Assembly: GCA_001839685.1 (NCBI GenBank)
Contig: MLAK01000638.1
Coordinates: 134,237-198,236, forward strand
Reading direction: 5' to 3'
DNA length: 64,000 nt
Origin: Tritrichomonas foetus
Taxonomy: Eukaryota; Parabasalia; Tritrichomonadida; Tritrichomonadidae
Part shown: one piece after another, positions 8,959-18,693 of the stretch
Position numbering within the stretch: the stretch's first letter is position 1
How the letters are laid out: every line of letters begins with the position of its first letter
Translations under genes and position numbers: made by a program
The notes under the pieces: generated by a model
Databases searched by the model: none
Told to the model about the DNA's origin: nothing
What the model saw: only the letters and a program-made list of their open reading frames with translations

Positions 8959-10206
8959 GATCGAGTTCTTTTCTAATATATTACCTTTTCGTGTATAATA
9001 TCTTTTCTCATTTAATATCTTATTTTCATATCGTATAAATTAAGTTTTGGTGATAAAGTTAATATACCCGCAAAATGAAATTTGAATTCAGATGAAATGC
9101 TGAATTAATTCTCTGAAAAAACTAAGAATAATATATTTGTAAACGAAAAATTCTGAGATTCAAATTCAATTTGCAACTATAGAAAAAATTCTATAGTTTT
9201 TATAGGTTCCGATTCGTCGTCCAAAATTTCTTTCTTTCTACTTTTGCAATACTTTTGTTATCATGGATTTTACATCTAAATAACCATTCCTATTGAAGTG
9301 TCTCAGAAAATATCAATAAAATTCTTTACAATTCTTTTCTTTCATCATTCATGTAAAAATGTAATAAACTTGGATATTTTGTATGATTATCTTAAAAAAT
9401 TGAATACTAGTGTACGTTAAGTTCAACGTTCTCCCACAATAGAGTTTGAATTCTACAAATACCAATCTAAGTGGATTAGACTTTTTTACGCATAATTGAT
9501 ACTAATTGTTTAAAATTAGATTAATCATTGAATTTCTCATCATTTCGTTAAATCATGATTGTGCCATCCCACCAAATCTCAATATCTCATAAGCAGCAAT
9601 TCCAAAAAGTATTTTAACTTTGTTATTATAATAACAATACTTATTTATAATTTCTTGATTTGAAAATATTGATCAAGAAATTATGTCACGTGAAAATTCA
9701 TGTGATAGACCAAAACAGGGATGTACTACATGATTAAATATTAAATCTCAATAAATTTCACAGATAAGAAAAACTATCAATTTTTATTTGTCAAAAGAAA
9801 ATAAAAAATGAATTTCAATGAATGGGATGTTTTGCCTGTTAAAACATCCATTATTAACAAAGCGATTATTAGGTTCTGTAGACTTCAGTCGAAATTACTT
9901 GCTTTTTTCAAGTATAGAAATTCGAAAACGAATGCCACCAATTAATTTTCCCTATCAAGAAACTAATCCTAACATTGCTTATGTTCAGATATTAACTTGT
10001 TATCTAATCATATACCTGTACCTTCTTCTATCATAGCATGAATTTAATTCAAAAAGATATCAGATTCGAGAAATTCAGTATCATTATGTGAGTCAATCAC
10101 TTCTTTATTGTTTCAATTTGGCCATCAAAATTCCAGATATTATGAATGTGACATTGTCTAAGAAAGAAAGGCCTTAAGAATAGAATTACATTAATGTTCT
10201 CCACTT
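8959..10206. other. Gene-poor DNA with possible gene remnants
   Basis: No complete gene. On the minus strand a short frame ending at 9553 (about 9553..9670) reads like a protein C-terminus (...KVKILFGIAAYEILRFGG...) but has no start and no visible continuation. On the plus strand about 9820..9950 has protein-like composition in one frame and may be the far 5' part of the decayed ankyrin gene that follows. Otherwise AT-rich filler. Confidence 0.4.
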
Positions 10207-10868
10207 AAGAATTCTCTAAGGGAAGCTATTGTTGTAAAACTTGGAGATTAAATTACTCAACAAAACATTGATATAAATTCAGCTATATTTTCTGATGTGA
10301 ATAAAATCCGAGATTATTTTTCTGTATTCCTATTCAATATACTGTTTGTTTTGGATTGATCAAATGCAATCAATATCTTCTGAATTTGACCAATAAAGCA
10401 CATTTAAGTTATCTTTTGGAAATTGCGATAATTAGTGGAAATTATGACACTATTCATCTTATAGAAAACGAATATGATCATACAGATGATGAAAATAAAT
10501 TGAATTCTACAGTTGAATACATTAGAAATGATTTAATTGAATATCTAACAGGATTATTAAATATTCAAGTAAATGATTCAACTTATTCTTAATATTTATG
10601 TTTCTAATTATGATGCATTGTTGAAATTAATAAAAATTGACCACTGATTAATAACCTTGATGTTGTAATAGGATCATCAATATTAGATATCGTAATATTA
10701 GAAAGATATTTTGAATCCAATTGTTGATAACAATCAAGCAAATGACGAAGGGAAAACCGAACTTCATTTAACAGCCAAGGCAAACTGACTGGACATTGTA
10801 AAATACCTCGTCAAATATCACTTAATTGATAACGGTATACCTTCTTATTATGGAACTGAGAAAAAATG
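10207..10868 (+). pseudogene. Decayed DUF3447/ankyrin-repeat gene
   Basis: Translated pieces in more than one frame match the pattern of trichomonad ankyrin proteins: NSLREAIVV, then IRDYFSVF, then in another frame HLSYLLEIAIISGNYDTIHL...IENEYDHTDDENK...RNDLIEYLTGLLNI, then after a shift and stops an ankyrin-like DNNQANDEGKTELHLTAKAN followed by an in-frame TGA and LDIVKYLVKY. At least two frameshifts and one in-frame stop break it, so it is clearly dead. The related intact gene in the window is at 34300..35838. Boundaries are approximate. Confidence 0.6.
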
Positions 10869-11544
10869 AAAAAAGACATCATCACTATGATGCTGCTGAA
10901 TATCTTTTACATTGTGAACATTCATTACATAACAAATATCACAAAGATATCGAAAAAATAACTAAAAAGTATCTTCTTTTTTTATAAATCACTCTTCTTT
11001 TTAATATTTGGTCATTCAAGATTTTTTATCTTTGATCCTGCTTGAATCAATTCTCAACGGAATGATTAATATCATTTCCACATCATTTTCAACTCATTTG
11101 AGAGAAAATGATATGTCAAAAAACAGACATTTTATGACAGGCATCTAGCGAAATGTGAAGTAAAAATATTTTCCTTTGATGCATAACTCAGGAATTAATT
11201 AATTATTATCCACTTATTAATGTATAAATAGGTTATAATCAGATATAAAAGCCAGCTATGCCTCAGAATTACAACCAAAAGTTATTCCAGAATGAAATTC
11301 AAATTGACTTTTCTATTTAACAAAACTTGACCGCAATCTTTTTCAAGTTTGTCTGTAATAGATAATTATAGAATCATGATAAAACACTCATCAAATTCAT
11401 CTATTAGAAATTTCTCTAAGTGAAAACTTTTTAAAAGATTATCTGGTTCTTACCTCAGAAAAAAGTAGAAATCTTCGATTTTTGGCGCGTAAATAACGAT
11501 TTTTTTTCCGACAATCTGATTCAGTTTCTGAAGTCTCCAAAAAA
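10869..11544. other. Intergenic upstream of coiled-coil gene
   Basis: No gene recognised. The last 40 bases before the ATG at 11545 contain TTCAGTTTCTG, a weak initiator-like match. Confidence 0.5.
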
Positions 11545-13212
11545 ATGAAGAAAACTCCAAACCTAACCAACAAAAAAACTGAGCCAGCAGATAACGCATC
11601 ATCTTCCAGTAAATCGCGAGCGTCTCACTCAGAGAGAGATTATATTTCAATCGAAAATTTCAACCAGGGTTCGAAGAAGGTTTACTTCACTGAGCCAGCA
11701 ACAATCGAAGCCATACGGAGACTCGGCTATACATGCGGCGACTTGAATTGCAAATCACTGCTTGAGTTTAAAAGGCCAGGATGTGATGATTCAGTCACGA
11801 GCTTGCTTTACAACAAATACGAGGCAAAACGACAACGAATTATAAAAGAAATCACAGAAACTCGAAGCCAAATTTTGGACGAAGAAGAAAAGGCGGCGAT
11901 GGAAAAATTAAATTCAAATTCACAATTCGATCAAAATAATAACAAAACTGATTTGGGTGGGACCTCACCTTTTGTTAGAATTGAAAAAGCATTTTTGGAA
12001 AAAGAAAAAGAAAATTTTCTGAATATCCAAAAACAAAGAGAAATTGATTTGAGAAGAATTGTTGTATCCCAATTTAGAGATTTTTTCCAACATCAGAAAA
12101 ATGAAGAATCTCTACAAAAAACTTTATATAAAACTGAACAAATTGCACAATTGAAAACCCAAATAATTATGACTGCTCGCTCGAAAGCATGCCAGCCGCC
12201 GAAAGAATCTCCACAGGCTGTGACACTTCCTCCAATGAAGCCAATGTATGTGGATGTTCATTTAGAGAGGGTTAAAAAACTACGTGAAGAAGAAGCTAAA
12301 AAAAGAGAAGAAATTCGTATCAGAAATGAAGAACATATTAAAGTCACTCATGAGCGTTCAATCGAATTACAGGAACAAAAGAAAGAAGAACATTTAAAGA
12401 AAATTAATGATGACGAAAATCGATTCATTAAATGGAAAGAAAATCAAGAGCAAATAATTCAAAAGAAAAGAGAAAAATTCTTATTAAGACAACAATACGA
12501 AAAAAATGTTTTCCAAAATGGTATAAAAATTGAAGAAGATATGAAAAATCGAAGTTTAGCAAAAATTAATCAAAGTGATATTCGTTCGAAAACACAAACA
12601 GAAACATTTAAATCTTCGCTTCATTCAAGACTCGAAAATATTCGAAATCGTGTTAATGAACGTTCAATTAAAGCTCAAGAAGAATTACAACGACAGAAAA
12701 ATGAATTGGAAATTTATAGAAAGAAATTAGATGATCGTGATAGTGAAATAGTAGAGAAACGAAAGAAGCAATCGCTTGACACAACACTGAAATATTTGTC
12801 TCGATCTTTGGATCGCGATGAAAAAGCGGAAAATGCAAAAAGACTCGGAATTAGAAAAGCGTATATGGCTGAAATGAATATGAAGAAAAGATATGATGAT
12901 ACTGCAACTACTCAGCAACTTCTAGCTGAAAAACAAAAGGTTATAAATGGGAAACATCTTTTGGATTCCAAATTTCAAGCACAGAAAGAACAATTATTAT
13001 ATGAATTTCGAACAGCTAAAGATCCAAATGATCCTAAATGTAAGAAGAAAATTGCAGAACTTTTGCAAATTAGTGAAGATGAACTTGAAAAATTGGTTCA
13101 AGTGGCAAAATCTACTGTTGGCGAGTTTGCAAGACCTCAAACTGCACTTGCTTCAATTCGGTCGAGAGCAAACTCGCGTGCATCAGAAAGAGCTGCATCT
13201 TCAACGAAATGA
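11545..13212 (+). CDS. Coiled-coil protein, probably cytoskeletal
   Basis: 555 residues. Residues 1-45 are polar and Ser-rich. Residues about 48-105 form a compact non-repetitive segment (FTEPATIEAIRRLGYTCGDL... then a SLLYNKYEAKRQ stretch) which recalls the N-terminal motif of CCDC177-like coiled-coil proteins found in flagellates and ciliates; this is from memory and unverified. Residues about 105-500 are charged heptad-rich coiled coil dominated by E, K, R and Q. The tail is Ser/Ala/Arg-rich (SIRSRANSRASERAASS), possibly a phosphorylated basic tail. No membrane span or enzyme motif. A structural role on microtubules, axonemes or the pelta-axostyle is a reasonable guess. Start ATG is preceded by non-coding sequence. 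Confidence 0.85.
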   Translation: MKKTPNLTNKKTEPADNASSSSKSRASHSERDYISIENFNQGSKKVYFTEPATIEAIRRLGYTCGDLNCKSLLEFKRPGCDDSVTSLLYNKYEAKRQRIIKEITETRSQILDEEEKAAMEKLNSNSQFDQNNNKTDLGGTSPFVRIEKAFLEKEKENFLNIQKQREIDLRRIVVSQFRDFFQHQKNEESLQKTLYKTEQIAQLKTQIIMTARSKACQPPKESPQAVTLPPMKPMYVDVHLERVKKLREEEAKKREEIRIRNEEHIKVTHERSIELQEQKKEEHLKKINDDENRFIKWKENQEQIIQKKREKFLLRQQYEKNVFQNGIKIEEDMKNRSLAKINQSDIRSKTQTETFKSSLHSRLENIRNRVNERSIKAQEELQRQKNELEIYRKKLDDRDSEIVEKRKKQSLDTTLKYLSRSLDRDEKAENAKRLGIRKAYMAEMNMKKRYDDTATTQQLLAEKQKVINGKHLLDSKFQAQKEQLLYEFRTAKDPNDPKCKKKIAELLQISEDELEKLVQVAKSTVGEFARPQTALASIRSRANSRASERAASSTK

Positions 13213-13324
13213 TTTGTTTTAAATGGAATTAGAAAGTATGAATGAAGTTAACTTTAAGGCGATATGTTTGTTTGTTTTTTTTGAAGAAATTTTGTTTTTA
13301 TGTTTGATTTGGTAAATATTTAAA

Positions 13325-13401
13325 TTATTATTATTATTATTATTTTTCATATTCAAATTCAAATTCATATTCATATTCAAATTCATATTCATATTCATTT
13401 A
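13325..13401. repeat. ATT and ATTCAT simple repeats
   Basis: ATT units pass into repeated ATTCAA/ATTCAT hexamers just after the stop of the coiled-coil gene. Low-complexity, slippage-prone. Confidence 0.8.
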
Positions 13402-13440
13402 TTAATATTTTTGAATTCACTAGCAAATTCATTTATTAAT

Positions 13441-13494
13441 ATTGTATAGATACATAATATTGTATAGATACATAATTTTGTATAGATACATAAT
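13441..13494. repeat. 18-19-bp tandem repeat, three copies
   Basis: TTGTATAGATACATAA is repeated three times with a period of 18-19 bases. Short minisatellite in the 3' flank of the coiled-coil gene. Confidence 0.8.
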
Positions 13495-13665
13495 AATGAA
13501 GAGAATTCTTTGATAAAATTCTGCATACATGCATGTAGGGGAGGTATAGCCGATATAAAAGAAACATCGAAGAAAGAAAAAGATTCTAGTAATTACAGCT
13601 CATCAGAAGAGTCGAATTCATCGAGTTCAAATAGTTCACCTCATGACGGCATTTCGATTATTTGA
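13486..13665 (+). other. Orphan Ser-rich reading frame without start
   Basis: Sixty codons open on the plus strand, ending in TGA at 13663..13665. The second half is strongly protein-like (KETSKKEKDSS followed by SSSEESNSSSSNSS), the kind of Ser/Glu tract found in trichomonad proteins, but there is no ATG. It is probably the C-terminal stump of a lost gene; a downstream exon is a less likely explanation because no trichomonad splice acceptor is evident. Confidence 0.35.
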
Positions 13666-13866
13666 TCGATGTGAAATATCTACTTGTTGATGTAAATGAA
13701 TGAATTTTCTGTGAAAGAAAAATAATGAAAACGAATCAAAGGTTAAATAACAAAAATTAATCATGTTTTTTGAAAGGAGCAAAATTCCAATGATGCTATT
13801 GAATTCAACAATAAGATATGAAATAAATATTCAGATAATACTTAAGTACAACTTAATATCTTTTAT

Positions 13867-14262
13867 TTAGTGAGCAACGATCTTTTGCATAACGTTAGCT
13901 TCTGTGAGTTCAGAAAGTTCTGTGGTTTCGAAGAAGGCATGTTGGCCACTGAGAACGTTTTGGACATCTGCCTTTTGCATGTTCATGCGGATACTGACTG
14001 TTCGCTTGGCGTTTGGACCGACATATTGGAGGAATATGAATTTTGTTCTGCCAGCGCCGTCTTTCACGCGGAGGTAACCATAACCAAGAATTGATTCGTC
14101 GAGTGATGCGGCAAGGCCAGCAACGCCGTCAGATCCTTTGGCGTGCAAAACCCATTTATTTGGATTTCCGTCTGATGGCTTGACAAAGACCCAGTCTGTC
14201 TCTTTTTCGGAACGAATTTCATCATAAGCCTCTTTGATTTCTGGTGCTGAAACGTCTGCCAT
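13867..14262 (-). CDS. ADF-H domain protein (coactosin/cofilin-like)
   Basis: 131 residues, a single ADF-homology domain over its whole length. It starts MADVSAPEIKEAYDEIRSEK with the typical N-terminal helix, contains YGYLRVKDGAGRTKFIFLQY, VGPNAKR and a terminal helix TEANVMQKI. The KFIFLQYVGPN strand resembles coactosin and drebrin ADF-H domains more than classical cofilin. It should bind actin, probably filaments, in the cytosol. Codon use is more GC-rich than neighbours, as in highly expressed genes. TCACTTTT and TCATTT lie 29-40 bases upstream of the ATG on the coding strand and may be its initiator. Complete gene, stop at 13867. Confidence 0.9.
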   Translation of the reverse strand: MADVSAPEIKEAYDEIRSEKETDWVFVKPSDGNPNKWVLHAKGSDGVAGLAASLDESILGYGYLRVKDGAGRTKFIFLQYVGPNAKRTVSIRMNMQKADVQNVLSGQHAFFETTELSELTEANVMQKIVAH

Positions 14263-14290
14263 TTCTGTAACCTTTTAGAAAAGTAAGGGA

Positions 14291-14297
14291 AAAGTGA
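14291..14297 (-). promoter_or_regulatory. Inr-like TCACTTT before ADF-H gene
   Basis: On the minus strand TCACTTT occurs about 29 bases before the ATG at 14262, with a second TCATTT just upstream. Matches the trichomonad initiator consensus; position is slightly farther than typical. Confidence 0.4.
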
Positions 14298-15150
14298 AAT
14301 GAAAAAGTGCCTAATTACATGAAATATGAATCATATCATATGATGTATGACTATGAAAAAGTGTAATTATTAGACTATTTATCAATTGAAAAAATGGACG
14401 GTGTGTCGAAATGAAATGAAAAAACTATTGAAAAAGTTTTATAATATCATTTGAGAATTTGGTAAATTTTTGAACAATAGAACTTATCGTTTTGTCATAA
14501 TTGAAAATTCTGTTGAACCATTTATTGAAATTTTGATTCAGATAAAAAAATCACCTTTTAGCCTTCAATATTTTTTCTGTTTCTTATATAATTCGATACC
14601 ATCATTCATGAATTAATGCTTGTTACAATATTTTTAGTGTTGGTCATCCAAAAAAGCAGATTTCATATTTTTTTTGGATTAGATCGGATTTGTCATTTTT
14701 AACAATTTTGCTTTCATCATGTTTTTGTAAAACACACTTTTTATCATATAATTATTCGTAAAAAAAAAAAAAAAATCAATTTCTGATTTCAGTCGAATAG
14801 TGCAAGGATTGAAATTTTAATCATATATGATTCATACATATTCATGATTTGAGAACATTCTCAATCGTATCATTTAAGAATAGGGTAGTTTTTGGGGAAA
14901 ATGAATTTCCTCTATCAATCCTTATTTGAAAATGTAACCATTCAATTTAACCAAGTGGAAATTCATTTGTTGGGTTTTGGAGAAATGAAATTTCCCCCAT
15001 TTATAAATCCACGCTGGTGGTATTAAAAAACATGATTTTTATTGTTTTGAGCCACCCTATTAAGAATTAATTCCAAAACAAAAATAATTAAAAATCAAAT
15101 AAATGTTGACTTCAATCAAAAATATATTAATTATACACGCAAATTATACT
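14298..15150. other. Intergenic, no gene seen
   Basis: AT-rich with an A15 tract near 14760. One weak imperfect symmetry around GAAATTTCC-type stretches (14900-15000), otherwise nothing that I can identify. Confidence 0.5.
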
Positions 15151-15583
15151 TTACATTTGAAACCTATTGTTAAGAGCAAATGCATTGAGAATTAACCAAA
15201 CAACTGCAACAATCATAATAAAAAATCCTGCAGCTATTCCTAAATCATTGCTTATCCCTAAATGACATAATCCCATTGATAAATAAAGAGCAGGTCTTGT
15301 AAATCCATGAAAAAAAAATGCCGTGAATCGGATTCACATTAAAAATCATCAAAAGTTCAAAAATAGCAAATAATAAAGCTGTTAGCATCCAAAGTAGAGA
15401 GCTCATATTTAAATAGAATCCAAAATTACCTGGTGGTGATTGAATATCATTTCCAAATTTTAGAGTCCAACTGAAATCTTTCCTATATAGGAAATATATA
15501 TTTGATGCAACAATAACAAGTAACGAGCATATAGTGAAACAATGAATGAAAGTGATAATCCCTTTATTGCTGTTACATAGCAT
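15151..15583 (-). pseudogene. Four-span membrane protein, broken at a 9-base homopolymer
   Basis: From the ATG at 15583 the frame encodes hydrophobic spans at about residues 8-31 and 55-80. At a run of nine A on the plus strand (15310..15318) the open frame turns into an unconvincing tail. With one base fewer in this run the reading continues as FFHGFTRPALYLSMGLCHLG, then GIAAGFFIMIVAVVWLILNA and a stop at 15151, giving about 143 residues and four membrane segments. The continuation is too good to be chance, so the run is either a sequencing error or a recent slip in a real gene. The family is unknown to me; the 4-span layout recalls small MARVEL/tetraspan-type proteins. Confidence 0.6.
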
Positions 15584-15958
15584 TTTCCAAACAAACTATC
15601 ACAAATAAGGTGAAATAATTTAACGCAATGATATAGATGGAATTTTATCGGCTTATATTTATATTCCATATATAAATCAATATAAAAAGTTTATAATATT
15701 TTTATTAATATTCAAATATAATTAGGAGCTCCGATAAAGCTTTTAGTCAGTTCTATAACTGTTTGTGCGTATCAATCAAGAATATTTTCAGTCAAAACAG
15801 AATATCTCCAGAAGAATGGACAAAATCATCTTAGAGAGTGAAAGTGCGTCAATATCAATTCATTTTAAGGATACTGACAATTTTTTTTTCATGAAAATTC
15901 ACATGTCAGAAATTTCATCACAAAAGTGACTTTTGAGAATGTTTGTTTGACTAACAAA
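15584..15958. other. Intergenic between divergent genes
   Basis: Non-coding. The frame of the next gene can be read upstream only from a GTG at 15926, so the region up to 15958 is taken as 5' flank. It contains TCATCACAAAAG about 45 bases before the ATG, a possible initiator. Confidence 0.5.
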
Positions 15959-18211
15959 ATGATACTTCCCGACGAAAATGTTCCCAACTTCACGATTTTT
16001 TCTGGTGAAAAGCCATTTCATGTCGATAAATTCCGCTTGTCTTTGAGACTAGCTCGATTTAAAAACGATCCAAGTCTTCTTTTAGGGTCGTCATATAAAA
16101 TCCAATCAGATTGTTCAGAAAACGGAGTAAAATCTTTTCTCGATATCGCAAACTCAGGAAAATGTCCAGAATTAACGTATGACAATGTTATCGATTTTCA
16201 AAAACTTTCTAGCGAGTTCGATTTTAATTCGTTACAAATTGCATGCGACAACTTTTTGATTTCACAAAAAAATTTAACGAAACATGTTCAAGGTTTGATT
16301 ACAGCAAATAAAATTCCAGAACTGCACGCTTTGGAAAATGCAATTTCCCGAAATTTAGATAAAATGCTAAACTCCATCAGAGAGTTTCCAGTTCTCGTTT
16401 TGTATCGAATTTTCTCGAATCATAACAGACGAATATCATCAGAAAAGCAGCTGGTTAATTTCATCAAATCAAAAATTGACAAAGGTGAAAAAGAGGCCAA
16501 ATTATTACTTTCAACAATTAATTCAAATATGCTTTCGCTTTCTGATCTTTCTACTGTGATAAAACTTTCTGATGAGTCATTCCACGCAACAAACATTGGT
16601 GAATCTTTAATTTCACAAATTATGAAGCTTTCATTAGAAAATGATGAACTTCGAAAAGAATTGAATTCAGTAAAAGAATCAATTTCGCACCTTTCAAACA
16701 AAACGCATCAAAATTCAATGCACATTCAAAATTCAAATCAAACACATCAAAACTCACATCAAGCACATCAAAACACTAATCAAAATGCCAATCAAAATCA
16801 TCAAAATACTACCAAAGCACAAAATCGTAACGAAAATAAACTAAAGACCGAGAAAAATTCAAGCCAAAAGCCACAAAATTTAAATCAAAATACTAATCAG
16901 AGTCAAAACCATTCACAAACCGGCTCAGGAGTGATGACAATGGCAGAAAAAGAAGCTGCTGCAAAAGAATCAGGAGATAACTTCCAATCTGTCTACGTTC
17001 CAGCCGGTGGCGATATTAAAATGCTCGAAAAGAAAGTTTTAGATTTAATCAATTCACGCCGCAATAAAAACAAGCTTCGAAACAACGAAGATTTATCAAA
17101 TGACATGCGTGGCTATTATGCTTCTTTAGAAACAGTTCCAACCATTAATGAAACAGCCTACACAATTCTTCAAGATCGTTTTGCTTATGAAGTCAATGAC
17201 TACCACCCCTGCATATTCTCAAGTAAAGATTCAGATTTAGAAAATGTTGCACGTGAAGAGATCAACAAAATACCGCAAGAAAAAATCTTCAAAGCCAATC
17301 ATCTCGGAATTTCTGTAGTTAAATATTTGGAAACAACTCTCTGCGCATTCTTTTTAGGTAACTTTAAATATGGTGAAGACCAAGAAGACGTTATTCCTGA
17401 AAACTTCAAAGTTCAACCCTCATCTTCATCAACATCTACTTCAGCTTCAGCTTCAAATGTGGCGGGATCAAATGATCAAAGTAAAGCAAATATTCATATT
17501 AATGAAAAAAGTGCTGATTTTGAAGCAAAACTAATTAAAGCTTTTTATTACCACAAAAATAGAAAAGAATCTCCTCAGCAAGTAAAAGAACAATCAATCG
17601 TTTTAGATGAAAAAATTTCACAGCAATTAAGATTGTATTTGATTAATAATATGAATGTACCTCGTTTGGAATATAATATAATTAAAACAGAATTTCCTGT
17701 TTTGAAAAATTGTCGATTTCGTTTATCCCAAAAATCACAACCCAAATCTATGAAATATGATACATCAAAACAAAATGAAAACCATGATTGCGTTCTTGTT
17801 GCTGTTGCCGCAATTCACTACAAAGATGATCAAGGAAATGATTGGTTTTCATATTTGATTGCATATGAAAAAGCGAAACAATATTATGCACAGATAAAAA
17901 TATTTAATTATTTGAAAACTTTTGCAAAATTGACTTTTGATCTTTCCTTATCATCAAAATTAGAAAAATTCGTCAGACCCGATTTCGATTCAAATTCACC
18001 AGAAGGCTTGTCAGAAATATCGAAAGAAATTGGAATTCAATCCTCATTATTTTCAATAATTCCTTTAAATGATATTCAGCTCGATAGTATTGAAGATGAC
18101 AAATCGATGAAGAAGGGCCGAACCAAGATCAAGCTAGCAAGTACTGTTGGAATTGCAGCGAAAATGTCAGGCGAGAAAAGTGCTAATGCTCTTGTCATTG
18201 CTGTTAAATAA
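15959..18211 (+). CDS. BTB-like protein with N/Q/H-rich linker and possible CAP-like domain
   Basis: 750 residues from the ATG at 15959 (MILPDENVPNF). Residues about 5-115 resemble the trichomonad BTB-like fold: NFTIFSGEKPFHVDKFRLSL at the start and FQKLSSEFDFNSLQIACDNF at the end. Residues about 115-230 are helical, with a short coiled coil near 225-245. Residues about 250-320 are an Asn/Gln/His-rich linker (repeated HQN). After this, about 350-480, VLDLINSRRNKNKLRNNEDL and later LGISVVKYLE look like a degenerate CAP/SCP domain; this is an inference. A Ser/Thr stretch near 480 and a further unknown domain follow. No signal peptide or membrane span, so likely cytoplasmic and a protein-interaction scaffold. 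Confidence 0.82.
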   Translation: MILPDENVPNFTIFSGEKPFHVDKFRLSLRLARFKNDPSLLLGSSYKIQSDCSENGVKSFLDIANSGKCPELTYDNVIDFQKLSSEFDFNSLQIACDNFLISQKNLTKHVQGLITANKIPELHALENAISRNLDKMLNSIREFPVLVLYRIFSNHNRRISSEKQLVNFIKSKIDKGEKEAKLLLSTINSNMLSLSDLSTVIKLSDESFHATNIGESLISQIMKLSLENDELRKELNSVKESISHLSNKTHQNSMHIQNSNQTHQNSHQAHQNTNQNANQNHQNTTKAQNRNENKLKTEKNSSQKPQNLNQNTNQSQNHSQTGSGVMTMAEKEAAAKESGDNFQSVYVPAGGDIKMLEKKVLDLINSRRNKNKLRNNEDLSNDMRGYYASLETVPTINETAYTILQDRFAYEVNDYHPCIFSSKDSDLENVAREEINKIPQEKIFKANHLGISVVKYLETTLCAFFLGNFKYGEDQEDVIPENFKVQPSSSSTSTSASASNVAGSNDQSKANIHINEKSADFEAKLIKAFYYHKNRKESPQQVKEQSIVLDEKISQQLRLYLINNMNVPRLEYNIIKTEFPVLKNCRFRLSQKSQPKSMKYDTSKQNENHDCVLVAVAAIHYKDDQGNDWFSYLIAYEKAKQYYAQIKIFNYLKTFAKLTFDLSLSSKLEKFVRPDFDSNSPEGLSEISKEIGIQSSLFSIIPLNDIQLDSIEDDKSMKKGRTKIKLASTVGIAAKMSGEKSANALVIAVK

Positions 18212-18693
18212 GCTTATTTCAAATTATATGATTTAACCCAATTGAATAATATGATTTTAAAATAAAACTGTTTAGCTTTTCTTTGTTTAGCCCTTTTCTT
18301 CTTTTTTATCAATATTTCGTTGAAATTTTGACATTTTAACAAAAATGAAATGTAACAATTTCGGTGACTTATCAAAGGACAAATTGAACCAGATAGTTTT
18401 CTTGGAGAACGATGAAAATTGTCTGGCTCAATGATGAATTGATTAATTTGATCAAGAACATCGATATATAGAGCCAAATATATATTCAATTTCTTGCATC
18501 GTAGACCGAAAATCTTCTCATTAATTTGAATGAATTTGTATATATTGAATAATTGTATGTCACATTGAACTTCATATTTTTTTTTTCAAATGAATCAGTT
18601 TCGTAAAGTATAGAACTAAATGGTTTTATTGAATAGATTCAAAGACTATAGAAAAAATCCTTCTCAATTCCAAAAATCAAACTCAATCCCCAA
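18212..18693. other. Intergenic, no gene seen
   Basis: T-rich 3' flank of the BTB-like gene followed by the 5' flank of the second Rab. AATCAAACTCAATCC just before the Rab ATG is the only initiator-like candidate. Confidence 0.5.

Noticed and set aside
8712..9038. 108-codon open frame over the 23-bp repeats
   Set aside because: The period is not a multiple of three, the translation is an artefact of the repeat, and there is no protein-like sequence outside it.
12727..12918. Minus-strand frames opposite the coiled-coil and other large genes
   Set aside because: They mirror the codon bias of strong plus-strand genes and have no independent support.
15926..15958. N-terminal extension of the BTB-like protein
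   Set aside because: It begins with GTG. The first in-frame ATG is at 15959 and gives a sensible N-terminus.
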